DNA from: Mesorhizobium sp.
GTDB lineage: Bacteria > Pseudomonadota > Alphaproteobacteria > Rhizobiales > Rhizobiaceae
DNA length: 64,000 nt
Reading direction: 5' to 3'
Assembly: GCA_004017535.1 (NCBI GenBank)
Contig: SAJS01000011.1
Location: 124,001 to 188,000 of the forward strand
Shown: positions 53,850 to 63,768 of the stretch, piece after piece
Position numbering within the stretch: the stretch's first letter is position 1
Layout: each line of letters opens with the position of its first letter
Program-made: the position numbers and the translations under genes
The notes under the pieces: model-generated
The model's database searches: none
The model's input: the letters and a program-made list of their open reading frames with translations, nothing else
Told to the model about the DNA's origin: nothing

Positions 53850-55223
53850 ATGGCGGCAGTAGAGACAGTGCAGCGGGCGTCGGGGCGCGGCATCTGGGGC
53901 TGGATGTTCTTCGACTGGGCGGCGCAGCCTTTCTTCACCGTTGTTACCACCTTCATCTTCGGCCCCTATTTCGTCTCGCGCATGGCGAGCGACCCGACCG
54001 CCGGGCAGGCTGCCTGGGGTTACGGCATCGCTGCGGCGGGCCTGGTCATCGCGGTACTGTCGCCTGTGCTCGGCTCGATCGCCGACCAGACCGGGCCGCG
54101 TAAGCCCTGGATCGCTTTCTTCGCCACAATCAAGATCGTCAGCCTCAGCATGCTGTGGTTCGCCGCACCCGGCTCGAACCTGTTCCTGATCGTGCTGTTG
54201 TTTTCGCTGGCCTCGGTGGCGGCCGAATTCTCCACCGTGTTCAACGATTCCATGATGCCGCGGCTGGTGCCGAAGGAAGAGATCGGCCGCATTTCCAATG
54301 TCGCCTGGGGCCTCGGCTATCTCGGCGGCATGGTGGCGTTGATCTTCGTGGTGCTGTTCCTCGCCGGCAATCTCGAAACCGGCAAGACGCTCATCGGCCT
54401 CGACCCATTGTTCGGGCTCGACCCGAAGCTCGGCGAGGATGCGCGCTTCACCGGACCGATGTCGGCCGGCTGGTATTTCCTGTTCATCCTGCCGATGTTC
54501 TTCTTCACGCCCGACGCTATCAAGGGAATCCCGATCGGGCCGGCGGTGCGCGAAGGCCTGTCCGAACTGAAGTCTACGCTCGCCGAGGTGCGCCAGCGCA
54601 GCGGCATTCTGCGCTTCCTTTTGGCGCGGATGATCTATCAGGACGGCGTCAATGCGCTGCTGGCGCTCGGCGGCACCTTCGCGGCCGGCATGTTCCACTG
54701 GTCGATCACCGAGATCGGCCTGTTCGGCATCATCCTCAACATCGTCGCCATCTTCGGCTGCTGGATCGCGGCGCGGCTCGATACCGCGCTCGGCTCGAAG
54801 TATGTCGTGATGATTTCGCTGGTGATGCTGTCGGTCGCCACGATCGGTGTCGTCTCGACCGGCCCGGGCTTCACGCTGCTCGGCCTGATCCCGCTGCCGG
54901 CAACCGATTCCGGCGGCCTGTTCGGCACCGCGGCCGAGAAGACCTATATCCTCTACGGGCTGCTGATCGGGCTCGCCTTCGGGCCGGTGCAAGCCTCGTC
55001 CCGCTCCTACATGGCGCGCAGCGTCACCGCCGCGGAGTCGGGCCGCTATTTCGGCATCTACGCGCTTGCCGGCCGCGCGACCAGCTTCCTGGCGCCGTTC
55101 ATGGTGGCGAGCATCACCACGATGAGCGATTCGCCACGGCTCGGCATGGCGGCGATCGTCCTGTTCCTCGGCATCGGCATGGCCATACTGGCGGGGACGC
55201 CCTATCCGGCGGACAAGCGGTAG
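53850..55223 (+). CDS. UMF1-type MFS transporter (Atg22-like)
   Basis: A 457-residue, 12-helix membrane protein. The opening [22 protein letters not shown] and [20 protein letters not shown] segments are the hallmark of the bacterial UMF1/Atg22-like MFS subfamily. Other helices are well formed and hydrophobic. Transported substrate is not known, although efflux of amino acids is suggested for Atg22 in yeast. A GGGA site lies before the ATG. It appears to be transcribed alone. Confidence 0.85.
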   Translation: MAAVETVQRASGRGIWGWMFFDWAAQPFFTVVTTFIFGPYFVSRMASDPTAGQAAWGYGIAAAGLVIAVLSPVLGSIADQTGPRKPWIAFFATIKIVSLSMLWFAAPGSNLFLIVLLFSLASVAAEFSTVFNDSMMPRLVPKEEIGRISNVAWGLGYLGGMVALIFVVLFLAGNLETGKTLIGLDPLFGLDPKLGEDARFTGPMSAGWYFLFILPMFFFTPDAIKGIPIGPAVREGLSELKSTLAEVRQRSGILRFLLARMIYQDGVNALLALGGTFAAGMFHWSITEIGLFGIILNIVAIFGCWIAARLDTALGSKYVVMISLVMLSVATIGVVSTGPGFTLLGLIPLPATDSGGLFGTAAEKTYILYGLLIGLAFGPVQASSRSYMARSVTAAESGRYFGIYALAGRATSFLAPFMVASITTMSDSPRLGMAAIVLFLGIGMAILAGTPYPADKR

Positions 55224-55237
55224 GAGACGCTTCGATA

Positions 55238-55353
55238 ATTCCACTCCGCTGGCCGCTTGCCGCGGTTTTCTGCGCTTCCGGTGCTCACGGACCTGAAAGT
55301 CCGCTCCGCTCCGGTTCTCGAAAACCGCACCAATCGACTCAGCGGAGCGAATT
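55238..55353. repeat. Nested-hairpin structured repeat, copy C
   Basis: Outermost arms AATT and CTCCGCTG (55245-55252) pair with CAGCGGAG (55340-55347) and AATT. A middle pair GCGGTTTTC/GAAAACCGC is perfect over 9 bp. The core at 55270-55319 has CTGCGCTTCCGGTGCTCAC, a GGAC/GTCC stem, and CCGCTCCGGTTCTC. It lies between the MFS and purH 3' ends. Confidence 0.85.
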
Positions 55354-55377
55354 CTTGAAGCATCTCCGCGCCGAGCA

Positions 55378-56994
55378 TCAATGCCTGAAATGCCTTACAC
55401 CCGTGAACACCATGGCGATGCCGTGCTCGTCGGCGGCGGCGATGACGTCGTCGTCGCGCATCGAGCCGCCGGGCTGGATGACGGCCGTGGCGCCGGCCTC
55501 GATCGCCGACAACAGCCCGTCGGCGAAGGGGAAGAAGGCGTCCGAAGCGACGACCGAACCCTTGGTCAGCGGCTCGGCGAGGCCGGCGGTGCCGGCCGCA
55601 TCGAGCGCTTTGCGGGCGGCGATGCGCGAGGAATCGACGCGGCTCATCTGGCCGGCGCCGATGCCGACCGTCGCCCCGTCCCTGGCATAGACAATCGCGT
55701 TGGACTTGACGTGCTTGGCGACGCGGAAGGCGAATTTGAGGTCGGCCAGTTCCGCCGGTGTCGGCGCGCGCTTCGTCACCACTTTCAATTCGAGGTCGTC
55801 GACCACGGCATTGTCGCGGCTTTGAACAAGCAATCCGCCGGCGACCGACTTCACCGTTGTGCCGGCGGCGCGCGGGTCGGGCAGGCCGCCGGTGACCAGC
55901 AGGCGCAAATTCTTCTTCGCCGCGACGATAGCAGCGGCTTCGTCGGTGGCGTCCGGCGCGATGATGACCTCGGTGAAGGTTTTCACGATCTCTTCCGCGG
56001 CCTCGGCATCGAGGATGCGGTTCATGGCGACGATGCCGCCGAAGGCCGAGACCGGATCACAGGCCAAGGCCTTGGCATAGGCCGCCTTCAGCGTTTGACC
56101 CTCGGCAACGCCGCAGGGGTTGGCGTGCTTGATGATGGCGATCGCCGCCGAGCGGGCCGGATCGAACTCGCCGACCAGCTCGAAGGCGGCATCGGTGTCG
56201 TTGATGTTGTTGTAGGAGAGCTGCTTGCCCTGCAACTGCTTGGCCGTCGCGACGCCCGGCCGCTTGTCGCCCGAGAGATAGAAGCCCGCATTCTGATGCG
56301 GGTTCTCGCCATAGCGCATCACCTGGTCGAGTCGACCGCCGAAAGCGCGCCATGTCGGGTGCTCGATCTGGAGCTCCTCGGCGAACCAGCCGGAAATCGC
56401 CGCGTCATAGGTGGCGGTGCGGGCAAAGGCCTTGGCCGCGAGCTTCTTGCGGAAATCGAGCGACAGCGAGCCGAGATTCATCTCCAATGCGTTGATCACT
56501 GAAGCATAGTCGGCCGGGTCGGTGACGATGGCGACATAGGCGTGGTTCTTGGCCGAGGCGCGGATCATCGCCGGCCCGCCGATGTCGATGTTCTCGACGA
56601 TCGAGGCATAGCCGGCACCGGAGCGGCGGACTTCCTCGAACGGGTAGAGGTTCGAGACGACGAGGTCGATCGGCTCGATGTGATGATCGCGCATGGCCTT
56701 GGCGTGCTCGGCATCGTCGCGGATGCCAAGCAGCGCGCCATGCACCGAAGGATGCAAGGTCTTCACCCGTCCGTCCATGATCTCGGGAAAGCCGGTAAGC
56801 TCGGAAACATCGCGAACCGCAAGGCCGGCCTCGGCGATGGTCTTTGCCGTGCCGCCCGTCGAAACCAGCTCGACGCCTGCGGCGGCGAGCGCTTTGGCAA
56901 AGTCGACCAGCCCGGTCTTGTCGAAGACGGAAAGCAGGGCGCGGCGCACCGGAACGAGATCCGGCGCCGGAATGTTTTTTGTGGGCACGGCCAT
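55378..56994 (-). CDS. purH: Bifunctional AICAR formyltransferase / IMP cyclohydrolase
   Basis: A 538-residue enzyme carrying out the last two steps of purine synthesis, AICAR to FAICAR to IMP. The N-terminal MGS-like domain has [20 protein letters not shown] and STGGTAKTI. The transformylase part has [12 protein letters not shown] and the catalytic [12 protein letters not shown] (Lys-His). The C-terminus has [10 protein letters not shown]-type and [10 protein letters not shown] segments. I started at ATG 56994, giving the usual length. It is the last gene of htpX-rsmB-heparinase-purH. Confidence 0.96.
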   Translation of the reverse strand: MAVPTKNIPAPDLVPVRRALLSVFDKTGLVDFAKALAAAGVELVSTGGTAKTIAEAGLAVRDVSELTGFPEIMDGRVKTLHPSVHGALLGIRDDAEHAKAMRDHHIEPIDLVVSNLYPFEEVRRSGAGYASIVENIDIGGPAMIRASAKNHAYVAIVTDPADYASVINALEMNLGSLSLDFRKKLAAKAFARTATYDAAISGWFAEELQIEHPTWRAFGGRLDQVMRYGENPHQNAGFYLSGDKRPGVATAKQLQGKQLSYNNINDTDAAFELVGEFDPARSAAIAIIKHANPCGVAEGQTLKAAYAKALACDPVSAFGGIVAMNRILDAEAAEEIVKTFTEVIIAPDATDEAAAIVAAKKNLRLLVTGGLPDPRAAGTTVKSVAGGLLVQSRDNAVVDDLELKVVTKRAPTPAELADLKFAFRVAKHVKSNAIVYARDGATVGIGAGQMSRVDSSRIAARKALDAAGTAGLAEPLTKGSVVASDAFFPFADGLLSAIEAGATAVIQPGGSMRDDDVIAAADEHGIAMVFTGVRHFRH

Positions 56995-57104
56995 GGCGGG
57001 CGGCCTTTCAGAGCTGTTGGAACGGACGTTGGCCGGCCCTAGCATATGAGCCCCGGAAATCAAGTGAATCCGGGATCAGGCGCGCAGCCGTTTGCCAGGC
57101 AGAC

Positions 57105-58850
57105 TCAGTTGTTTTCGGGATAGCCGGCGATAGCGGTGCGGGTCAGCTGCCAGTGGACCTCGGCAATCTCCGAGGCCTTGAAGGCGAGCACGATCTGCCG
57201 GCTGCGGCGCGGGCCGCTCAGGCCGGCAAAATAGATCGATTCCTCGACCTCCGGCACCGCTTCGGCGCAGGTGAAGACCCAGCTGTCGCCCTGCGCGGCG
57301 GCAAGGGTCAGCCGGTCGTGGTCGTCCTGCAGGAGGCTGATGTCGGGATGGACGTGGAAGCGCACCGTGACGAAGTCGCGGCCGTTGTTGCGGATCGCCG
57401 CATTGCCCGGGCGCAGAAAACGATCGCGCCCGGCAAGCACGTTGCCGTTCGTGCCGAGCTTCAGCTCGCGCTCATGCAGGAAGCCGAATTGCTGGACATA
57501 GCCGTCATGGCGGGCGACGAAGCCTTGCATGCCCTTCTGGTCGAGGCGCTTGCAGGGCACGTGCTGCGGCCCGCCGATCAGCGGCGAGCCCAAGAGGTCG
57601 CTGACGCGCAGCGAGTGGCTGAAGCGCGCCGACGAGGTGTCGTTGATCGTGGCGGTCGAATGCGCGGCCGTGGCGCGCGCCAGCGGCCGGAATTCCGGGG
57701 CGCCATACGTATCGATGCCGGCATTGACGATGAAGTGCTGCCGCCCGGAGGAGAGCTCGAAGGCGAGACAGCCGGCATGCGCGGCATTGGAGACGTCGAT
57801 CGGCGGCGGCAGGCCGGTGTCGGCGATCACCGTTACGCCGCCCATCGAGAGGCGCTCATAGCCGGAATGCGGCGCGTGCAGCAGCGGCGCGCCCACCGTG
57901 TCGTCATGGCGCAGGATGGTGGCGATGCGGTCATGGATGGTGGCGCCCATGCCGTTGAAGCGGGCAAGGCTGCCGTCCTGATGGCGGAAGAAGCGCAGCG
58001 CCGGCAACATGCGGTCGATGGCGCCGATCAGGGCCGCCGGCGGCGCCTCGGCCTGGTTGGCATAGGTCTGGCGCAGCGGCAGGAGATCGGCCAGCAGTTC
58101 CAGCACCGCCATCGGCTTGCGCGAGATATGGCCGCCGTCGGGCAGGATTTGATGCTCCAGCTCCTCGGCCAGGTTGCGCGTCGCGGAACGCAGCGCCGAG
58201 GCCGGCGCCGGCAGCGACAGCGCGGCGAAGGCGAGCGCGATGCGGGCGCGCAGCCTGGCCTCGCCGTCCGGCATCTCACGCGCCACCGAGCGCAGGTAGC
58301 GAATCTGCACGGCAAGCGACTTGAGGAAGGCGCGATAGAACGGGAATTCGGCGCCTTGCAGCACCACCGAGGAATGCTGCAGCCAGGCGATTACGCGCTT
58401 GGCCGTCGTTCCCGGCTCCCAGGCGATGCCCGAAATCTGGTTGCCGTGCATGGCAATCCAGTCGGTCACCAGGGCTCTCGCATTGGCGGCGGCGAGCTCG
58501 GTGCCGGCGGCGCGCATGTGACGCAGCCAGCGGAAGCCATGCAGCGATTTCTGCCAGCCGCGGTTGGGCACGTCGAGCTGAAAGGGCGAGGTGCCGCCGG
58601 TCTCGACCAGATGGCCGGACAGCGGATAGCGGCCGTAATAAATCTCCAGCGCGATCTGCGGATCGGCGAGCCGCAAATCCGGCGGGGCGATCAGGACGCG
58701 TTCGGGCGTGCGGCCGGAATAGCGCCAGCGATAGACCGGACCGGCGCGCAAACGCCGGCGCGTCTTGCGCCAGAACTCCTTCGCGACGAGCGTCCATAGA
58801 CGCGTCGTGTTGCCGGCAACAAGTGCCAATAGCCCTCCTGGTGTCCCCAT
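57105..58850 (-). CDS. Heparinase II/III-like protein
   Basis: A 581-residue protein of the heparinase II/III superfamily. The N-terminal helical part contains LPDGGHISRKPMAVLELLAD, and the C-terminal beta domain has LSSGRQHFIVNAGIDTYGAP and AAHSTATINDTSSARFS. Sugar lyases of this superfamily degrade polysaccharides, but this rhizobial group's substrate is not known and no secretion signal is evident. It lies between rsmB and purH on the same strand, with gaps of about 127 and 110 bases. Confidence 0.85.
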   Translation of the reverse strand: MGTPGGLLALVAGNTTRLWTLVAKEFWRKTRRRLRAGPVYRWRYSGRTPERVLIAPPDLRLADPQIALEIYYGRYPLSGHLVETGGTSPFQLDVPNRGWQKSLHGFRWLRHMRAAGTELAAANARALVTDWIAMHGNQISGIAWEPGTTAKRVIAWLQHSSVVLQGAEFPFYRAFLKSLAVQIRYLRSVAREMPDGEARLRARIALAFAALSLPAPASALRSATRNLAEELEHQILPDGGHISRKPMAVLELLADLLPLRQTYANQAEAPPAALIGAIDRMLPALRFFRHQDGSLARFNGMGATIHDRIATILRHDDTVGAPLLHAPHSGYERLSMGGVTVIADTGLPPPIDVSNAAHAGCLAFELSSGRQHFIVNAGIDTYGAPEFRPLARATAAHSTATINDTSSARFSHSLRVSDLLGSPLIGGPQHVPCKRLDQKGMQGFVARHDGYVQQFGFLHERELKLGTNGNVLAGRDRFLRPGNAAIRNNGRDFVTVRFHVHPDISLLQDDHDRLTLAAAQGDSWVFTCAEAVPEVEESIYFAGLSGPRRSRQIVLAFKASEIAEVHWQLTRTAIAGYPENN

Positions 58851-58977
58851 TACCCAAGCGCAAGCTTATGCGATTCAAGAACTTATGCGAAGGCGGATTT
58901 CGCCGAAGTGAACCGCTTCACGCCGCTTTGCCGGTACCGATCCCTAAAAAGTCAGCAAGTTTTTGCGAGATAACGAC

Positions 58978-60351
58978 TCAACCAGCCCGTCTCATCCGCG
59001 CAGCAAAGAAGCCGTCCAGACCGGAAATCGCCGGCGATTCAAGCATTAGGTCGGCGGGCGTCGTGCGCAGCGTGCCCGCAGATGTAAGGAACGGGTCGAC
59101 GTCGGCGAACTCGCCGGGACGGATCGGGTCGTCGATCACCCCGGGGGTTTCGGCAAGGAAGGCGCGGTAAAGCTCCTCGCCTTCGATCGGGTCGAGCGAG
59201 CAGTTGGAAAAGACGACGCGGCCGCCGGGCCTGACCAGCGTGAAGGCGTGGGCAAGCAGCTTGCGCTGGAGGGCGGCGAGCTTTTCGACATCGGCCATGG
59301 TCTTGGTCCATGGCACATCGGGGTGGCGGCGCACGGTGCCGGTCGAGGAGCAGGGCGCATCGAGCAGCACGGCGTCAAAGAGTTGCGAAGGCTTGTAGTC
59401 GAGCAGGTCGGTATGGACCAGATCGGCCGCAAGGCTGAGGCGGTCGAGATTCTGCTTCAGCCGCGCCAGCCGGTTATTCGAGGTGTCGACTGCGGTGACG
59501 CTGGCGCCGGCCAGGATAAGCTGCGCGGTCTTGCCGCCGGGCGCGGCGCACAGGTCGGCGACGCGCTGGCCACTTATGTCGCCAAACAGGCGCGCCGGCA
59601 GGCTGGCGGCTGTGTCCTGCACCCACCAGGCGCCGTCGGCGAAGCCGGGCAGGTCGATGACATTGGCCGAGAGTTTTTCGACGCGCACCGTGCCGGTCGG
59701 CAGAACGATGCCGCCCAGGCGCTCGGCCCAAAGCGCTGGGTCGGCCTTGACGGTGAAATCGACCGGCGCCTCGTGGCGATGCGCGGCAAGGATGGCGCTC
59801 GCCTTGTCGGCTCCGTAAGCGGCGGTCAGCCGCTCGGCGAACCATTGCGGCGCCTCGCTGGTCGCGGCAAGCGCGGGGGCAAGCTCGGAGTCCTTGGCGC
59901 GGGCCAGCGAACGCAGCACGCCGTTGACGAGGCCGGAAAAGCGGGTGGTACGCGGATCGGATTTGGCGTGGGTGACGGCAAGGTCGACGGCGGCGCTGTC
60001 TGGAACGTCGAGGAACAGGATCTGCGCGGCGGCGACATTGAGGATATGCGAGAGCGCCGTGGCGTTGGCCGGCAGCGGCTTCTCTAGGCGCTTCGACAAC
60101 AGCCCGGCGATGGTCATGCGATGGCGTAGCGCGGTCACCAGGATGGCGCGCACCAGCGCGCGGTCGCGCCCGTCCAGCGCCTTGTATTGCGGGTGGCCGT
60201 GCTCGTTGTCGGTCAATCCATCGAGCGGGGTATGGGCATCGATGACGGCGGCCAGCAGCCGCGCCGCCGCCTTGCGCGCGGCAAGGCCGGCTGTCTCGTC
60301 ACCGGCTTTGTGTTGCGCGTTGCCTGGCTGTCCGCGCCTCGGCGGCGTCAC
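58978..60351 (-). CDS. rsmB: RsmB/NOP2-type rRNA cytosine-C5 methyltransferase
   Basis: A 457-residue methyltransferase with an N-terminal NusB-like helical domain (about 1-150) and a C-terminal Rossmann methyltransferase. The SAM motif is [20 protein letters not shown]. The two catalytic cysteines lie in [15 protein letters not shown] and [14 protein letters not shown]. The GTG start at 60351 overlaps the htpX stop (GTGA), so translation is coupled. It likely makes m5C in 16S rRNA; the symbol is by family and order. Confidence 0.9.
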   Translation of the reverse strand: MTPPRRGQPGNAQHKAGDETAGLAARKAAARLLAAVIDAHTPLDGLTDNEHGHPQYKALDGRDRALVRAILVTALRHRMTIAGLLSKRLEKPLPANATALSHILNVAAAQILFLDVPDSAAVDLAVTHAKSDPRTTRFSGLVNGVLRSLARAKDSELAPALAATSEAPQWFAERLTAAYGADKASAILAAHRHEAPVDFTVKADPALWAERLGGIVLPTGTVRVEKLSANVIDLPGFADGAWWVQDTAASLPARLFGDISGQRVADLCAAPGGKTAQLILAGASVTAVDTSNNRLARLKQNLDRLSLAADLVHTDLLDYKPSQLFDAVLLDAPCSSTGTVRRHPDVPWTKTMADVEKLAALQRKLLAHAFTLVRPGGRVVFSNCSLDPIEGEELYRAFLAETPGVIDDPIRPGEFADVDPFLTSAGTLRTTPADLMLESPAISGLDGFFAARMRRAG

Positions 60352-61376
60352 GACCAGGGACCTTTCGACCGGCGCGGTCCGGTCGGGTTACGGCCCCAGG
60401 GATTGGGTTTCGGCTGCGGTGGTTCGGCTGGCGGCGCGGGTTCCGTCCGCTTACCCCACGGACCGGCCGACGCCTCCTCGGGCTGGGCGGGCCGCGCGGA
60501 AGCCTCGCGCCGATTGGCCGGCGAAGCACGCCCCATCTCGCTTGCCATTTCCTGCAGCGCCGCGATGCGGTTCTCGGTGCTCGGGTGGGTCGAGAACAGA
60601 TTGTCCATGCGCTCGCCATGCAGGGGGTTGATGATGAAAAGATGCGCCATCGCCGGGTTGCGCTCGGCATCCTCATTGGGGATTTGTTCCGCGCCGCGCG
60701 CGATCTTGTTAAGCGCCGAAGCCAGCCACAGCGGGTTGCCGCAGATCTCGGCGCCGCGCCGGTCGGCCTCGTATTCGCGGGTGCGGCTCACCGCCATCTG
60801 CACGATCATGGCGGCGAAGGGCGCAACGATCATCGCCACAAGCACTCCGACGAAGCCGAAAGAATTGTTGTTGTCGCGGTTGCCACCGAGGAAGAAGGCG
60901 AAGTTGCCGAGCATCGAGATGGCGCCGGCGAGCGTCGCCACGATCGTCATGGTCAGCGTGTCGCGATGCTGCACATGGGCAAGCTCATGCGCCATCACCG
61001 CCGCGACCTCCTCGTGGGAGAGGCGCTGGAGCAGGCCGGAGGACGCTGCCACCGCCGCATTCTCGGGATTGCGGCCCGTGGCGAAGGCGTTGGGCTGGGG
61101 GTTGTCGATCAGATATGTCTTCGGCATCGGCAGGCCGGCCTGCTTGGCCAGCGCCTGGACGACCGCGTAATATTCGGGCGCGTTCTTCTCATCGACCTCC
61201 ACCGCGCGGTTCATCGACAGCACCATCTTGTCGGCGTTCCAGTAGCTGAACAGGTTGGTGCCGGCGGCGATCAGAAGCGCGATGACCATGCCGCCCGAAC
61301 CGCCGATCAGATAGCCGACGCCCATGAACAGCGCCGTCATCGCGGCAAGCAGCATTGCGGTGCGAAGCGTGTTCAT
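60348..61376 (-). CDS. htpX: HtpX-like membrane zinc protease
   Basis: A 342-residue M48-family protease in the inner membrane. Two N-terminal helices ([20 protein letters not shown] and [15 protein letters not shown]) precede HELAH at 130-134 and EYEAD at 201-205, with [20 protein letters not shown] between. The C-terminal Pro/Arg-rich tail (about 290-342) is an extension. HtpX removes damaged membrane proteins under heat stress. I used ATG 61376; the longer frame is not supported. It opens the operon. Confidence 0.93.
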   Translation of the reverse strand: MNTLRTAMLLAAMTALFMGVGYLIGGSGGMVIALLIAAGTNLFSYWNADKMVLSMNRAVEVDEKNAPEYYAVVQALAKQAGLPMPKTYLIDNPQPNAFATGRNPENAAVAASSGLLQRLSHEEVAAVMAHELAHVQHRDTLTMTIVATLAGAISMLGNFAFFLGGNRDNNNSFGFVGVLVAMIVAPFAAMIVQMAVSRTREYEADRRGAEICGNPLWLASALNKIARGAEQIPNEDAERNPAMAHLFIINPLHGERMDNLFSTHPSTENRIAALQEMASEMGRASPANRREASARPAQPEEASAGPWGKRTEPAPPAEPPQPKPNPWGRNPTGPRRSKGPWS

Positions 61377-61436
61377 CGTTTCATCCGTCCGCGGCGATGG
61401 AGAATTGGAGTCGATCCTTGTTGTGGTCATGGCTAT

Positions 61437-61466
61437 ATGATGGGAAAGGCCGGGCCCCGTTTCAAT
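61437..61466 (-). promoter_or_regulatory. Candidate RpoH (sigma-32) promoter of htpX
   Basis: On the minus strand ATTGAAAC is followed, with a gap of about 16 bases after TTGAA, by CCCATCAT. This resembles the CTTGAA / CCCATnT pattern of heat-shock promoters. It is 60-90 bases upstream of htpX, a known heat-shock gene in other bacteria. Confidence 0.4.
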
Positions 61467-61482
61467 CGGCAGGGAATATCGC

Positions 61483-61704
61483 ATGACCGAACTGACCAAC
61501 AAGACCGAAACCGCGGGCGATGGCGAGCGGCCGCGAAAGATGCTGACGCCGGCCGCGAGCCGCGCGCTGGCGGAGGCCGAGGCCAGGCGCAGGGAATATC
61601 GCGAGGCGGAGGCAAAATTGCCGAAGGAAATCGGCGGCCGCGGCGGCAAGGAACCCGGCCGCTATGGCGACTGGGAGGTGAAGGGCCTCACCAGCGACTT
61701 CTAG
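61483..61704 (+). CDS. DUF1674 / SdhAF4-like succinate dehydrogenase assembly factor
   Basis: A 73-residue protein. The C-terminal [20 protein letters not shown] followed by LTSDF matches the SdhAF4 signature (GG..GPEPTRYGDWE.KG..SDF). Its mitochondrial relative SDHAF4 binds the flavinylated SdhA subunit and prevents oxidative damage. The N-terminus is Lys/Arg/Ala-rich and helical. It is divergent from htpX and far from any sdh operon in this window. Confidence 0.8.
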   Translation: MTELTNKTETAGDGERPRKMLTPAASRALAEAEARRREYREAEAKLPKEIGGRGGKEPGRYGDWEVKGLTSDF

Positions 61705-61716
61705 CCGGATGTGCTG

Positions 61717-61760
61717 ATATTCAGGTGGGGCCGGCCTGCAAGCGGCTCGGCCTGACCTTA
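61717..61760. repeat. Decayed copy D of the nested-hairpin repeat
   Basis: ATATTCAGGTGGGGCCGGCC and then TGCAAGCGGCTCGGCCTGACC retain the outer left arm (ATTCAGGT at 61719-61726) and left flank of copies A and B. The central hairpin is missing. Confidence 0.7.
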
Positions 61761-61766
61761 ACATCC

Positions 61767-62432
61767 TTAGGCCGCAGCCTGGGTTGGCGCCAACACGATG
61801 AAACCATTGTCGTCCGTCGCAATGCCGATTTCGTCATAGGAACGGATCGTCGGGTGCGGCGTGACCATCGGGTGGACATGCGTGGCGCTGATCACCATCA
61901 CCGAGGCTCCGGACGCCTCGCCCGCCGCGATGCCTGCCGGCGCATCCTCAAAGACCAGGCAATTGCGCGCCTCGACGCCAAGACGCTTTGCCGCCAGGAG
62001 AAAACAATCCGGCGCAGGCTTGCCACGGGTCACGTCTTCCGCCGTCACCATCATGGCGGGAACCGGGATGCCGGCCGCCTCGATGCGCAGCAGCGCCAGC
62101 TCGCGCGGCGCCGAGGTGACGATTGCCCAGCGCTCCGGCGGCAGCGATTCCAGGAACGAGACGGCGCCGGGGATAGGGACGATGCCTTCGAGGTCGTCCG
62201 CCTCGGCCTTGAGCAGCGCATCGGCCTCCGCAACCGCGTCGACGCCCGGAAGCATCAATCCGCCGATCGTCTCGATCGCCCGCTTGCCGTGGATCGTCGG
62301 CAGGAAGGTGGCGACATCCAGCCCGTGACGCTCCGCCCACTTCGTCCACACCCGTTCGGCCGCGGCTATGGAGTTGAGCACCGTGCCGTCCATGTCGAAC
62401 AGGAAGGCAGCGAACTTTGAGCCTGCAAACAT
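61767..62432 (-). CDS. HAD-superfamily phosphatase (GPP/DOG-like)
   Basis: A 221-residue HAD hydrolase. Motif I FDMDGTVLNS (Asp13, Asp15) lies in the N-terminal 20 residues. Motif II is IVTSAPREL, motif III has the Lys in TRGKPAPDCFL, and motif IV is LVFEDAPAGI. The cap region and GKRAIETIGGL suggest a sugar-phosphate phosphatase (glycerol-3-phosphate or 2-deoxyglucose-6-phosphate type), but substrate is not predictable. I chose ATG 62432 (MFAGSKFAAF) with AGGAA before it. Confidence 0.85.
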   Translation of the reverse strand: MFAGSKFAAFLFDMDGTVLNSIAAAERVWTKWAERHGLDVATFLPTIHGKRAIETIGGLMLPGVDAVAEADALLKAEADDLEGIVPIPGAVSFLESLPPERWAIVTSAPRELALLRIEAAGIPVPAMMVTAEDVTRGKPAPDCFLLAAKRLGVEARNCLVFEDAPAGIAAGEASGASVMVISATHVHPMVTPHPTIRSYDEIGIATDDNGFIVLAPTQAAA

Positions 62433-62602
62433 CTGGTGTTCCTGGAGAATCGTTTTCGGGAGGGCGAAACGTGGAGCCCAGTTTAGACCGGCCGTCATTG
62501 GCTGAGAAGGCGCGATACCCACCATTTCGGTTTCGCGCGGGAACAACCTCCGGTCCGTTGCGTTGAAAAGGCTGTCTTCCAAAATCGCCAAAGGGGCATG
62601 CG

Positions 62603-63472
62603 ATGCTGATCCGGCTCGGCTATGAAATCGCCATCGAATGCGCGGCGGCGACGCCGATCATCTCGCTTCTCGATATCCATCCCGAGCGCCATGCCGACAT
62701 CAAGCGGCAGACGCGGGTCCTGACCTCGCCGTCGGTGCCGACCCGGACCTATCGCGACCGCCACGGCAATATCTGCCGTCGCTTCACCGCGCCCGCCGGA
62801 AATTTCCGCATCCTCTACGATGCGGAGGTTGAGGACAGCGGCGAGACGGACGAGGTCAACACGCTGGCGCGCGAAACGCCGGTCGCGGAACTTCCTGACG
62901 ACGTGCTGGTCTATCTGCTCGGCAGCCGCTATTGCGAGACCGACCATCTCAGCAACACCGCCTGGCAGCTTTTCGGCCACCTGCCGCTCGGCTGGGCGCG
63001 TGTCCAGGCGATCGTCGACTATGTCAACAGCCGGCTGTCCTTCGGCTATGGCTATGCGCGCGCCACCCGTACGGCGGCCCAGGCGCATGAGGAGCGTGTC
63101 GGGGTATGCCGCGATTTCGCGCATCTGGCGATCACGCTTTGCCGGTGCATGAACATTCCGGCGCGCTACGTGAACGGCTATCTCGGCGATATCGGCGTGC
63201 CGGCCGATCCGGCCCCGATGGATTTTTCTGCCTGGATGGAAGTCTTCCTCGACGGCAAGTGGTACACGTTCGATCCGCGCCACAACCGGCCGCGCATCGG
63301 CCGGGTCGTCATCGCGCGCGGCCGCGACGCCACCGACGTGCCGCTGCTGCACAGTTTCGGTCCGCATCGGCTCTCTCTTTTCAAGGTGTGGACCTACGAG
63401 CAGGAAGGCAACCGCTTCAATCCCCCGCAACACGGCGTCGATCGGACGGTCAGCGCGCAGATGCTGGCATAG
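62603..63472 (+). CDS. Transglutaminase-like superfamily protein
   Basis: A 289-residue protein. An N-terminal beta domain (about 1-85, typical of bacterial transglutaminase-like proteins) precedes the core, where the nucleophile Cys169 is in VGVCRDFAHLAI and Asp224 in WYTFDPRHNRPR. At the usual catalytic His position (HAW) there is a Ser (residue 209, FSAWMEVF), so the triad is incomplete as read. The first residues (MLIRLGYEIAIECAAATPII) show no signal peptide. Members are mostly proteases or peptide-modifying enzymes; this one's activity is open. Confidence 0.82.
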   Translation: MLIRLGYEIAIECAAATPIISLLDIHPERHADIKRQTRVLTSPSVPTRTYRDRHGNICRRFTAPAGNFRILYDAEVEDSGETDEVNTLARETPVAELPDDVLVYLLGSRYCETDHLSNTAWQLFGHLPLGWARVQAIVDYVNSRLSFGYGYARATRTAAQAHEERVGVCRDFAHLAITLCRCMNIPARYVNGYLGDIGVPADPAPMDFSAWMEVFLDGKWYTFDPRHNRPRIGRVVIARGRDATDVPLLHSFGPHRLSLFKVWTYEQEGNRFNPPQHGVDRTVSAQMLA

Positions 63473-63768
63473 GCTCGACAGACCCCTGAGCCGCGCCATG
63501 TTTCACCGGAGCCGCTGACCCGCTTCGACACAGCCCGATTGTGCCAAACAGGGACCGGACGCGACAGCCCTCGTGATCATGGTAAGCACTTCATGAAGCT
63601 TGCTTCGCCACCGCATTTTCGTTTACTTCCCGTTCACCTTCAACTTTGCCGAAAGGCAATAAAAACAATGCATTGACTGCCTGTTGAGCATCTTTCGGCG
63701 GTTTCTGGCCGAAATCCTGCACTGCCTTTGCCGAGCGGCGCAGCGCCGCAGAAGTGGAGGCGGAAGGG

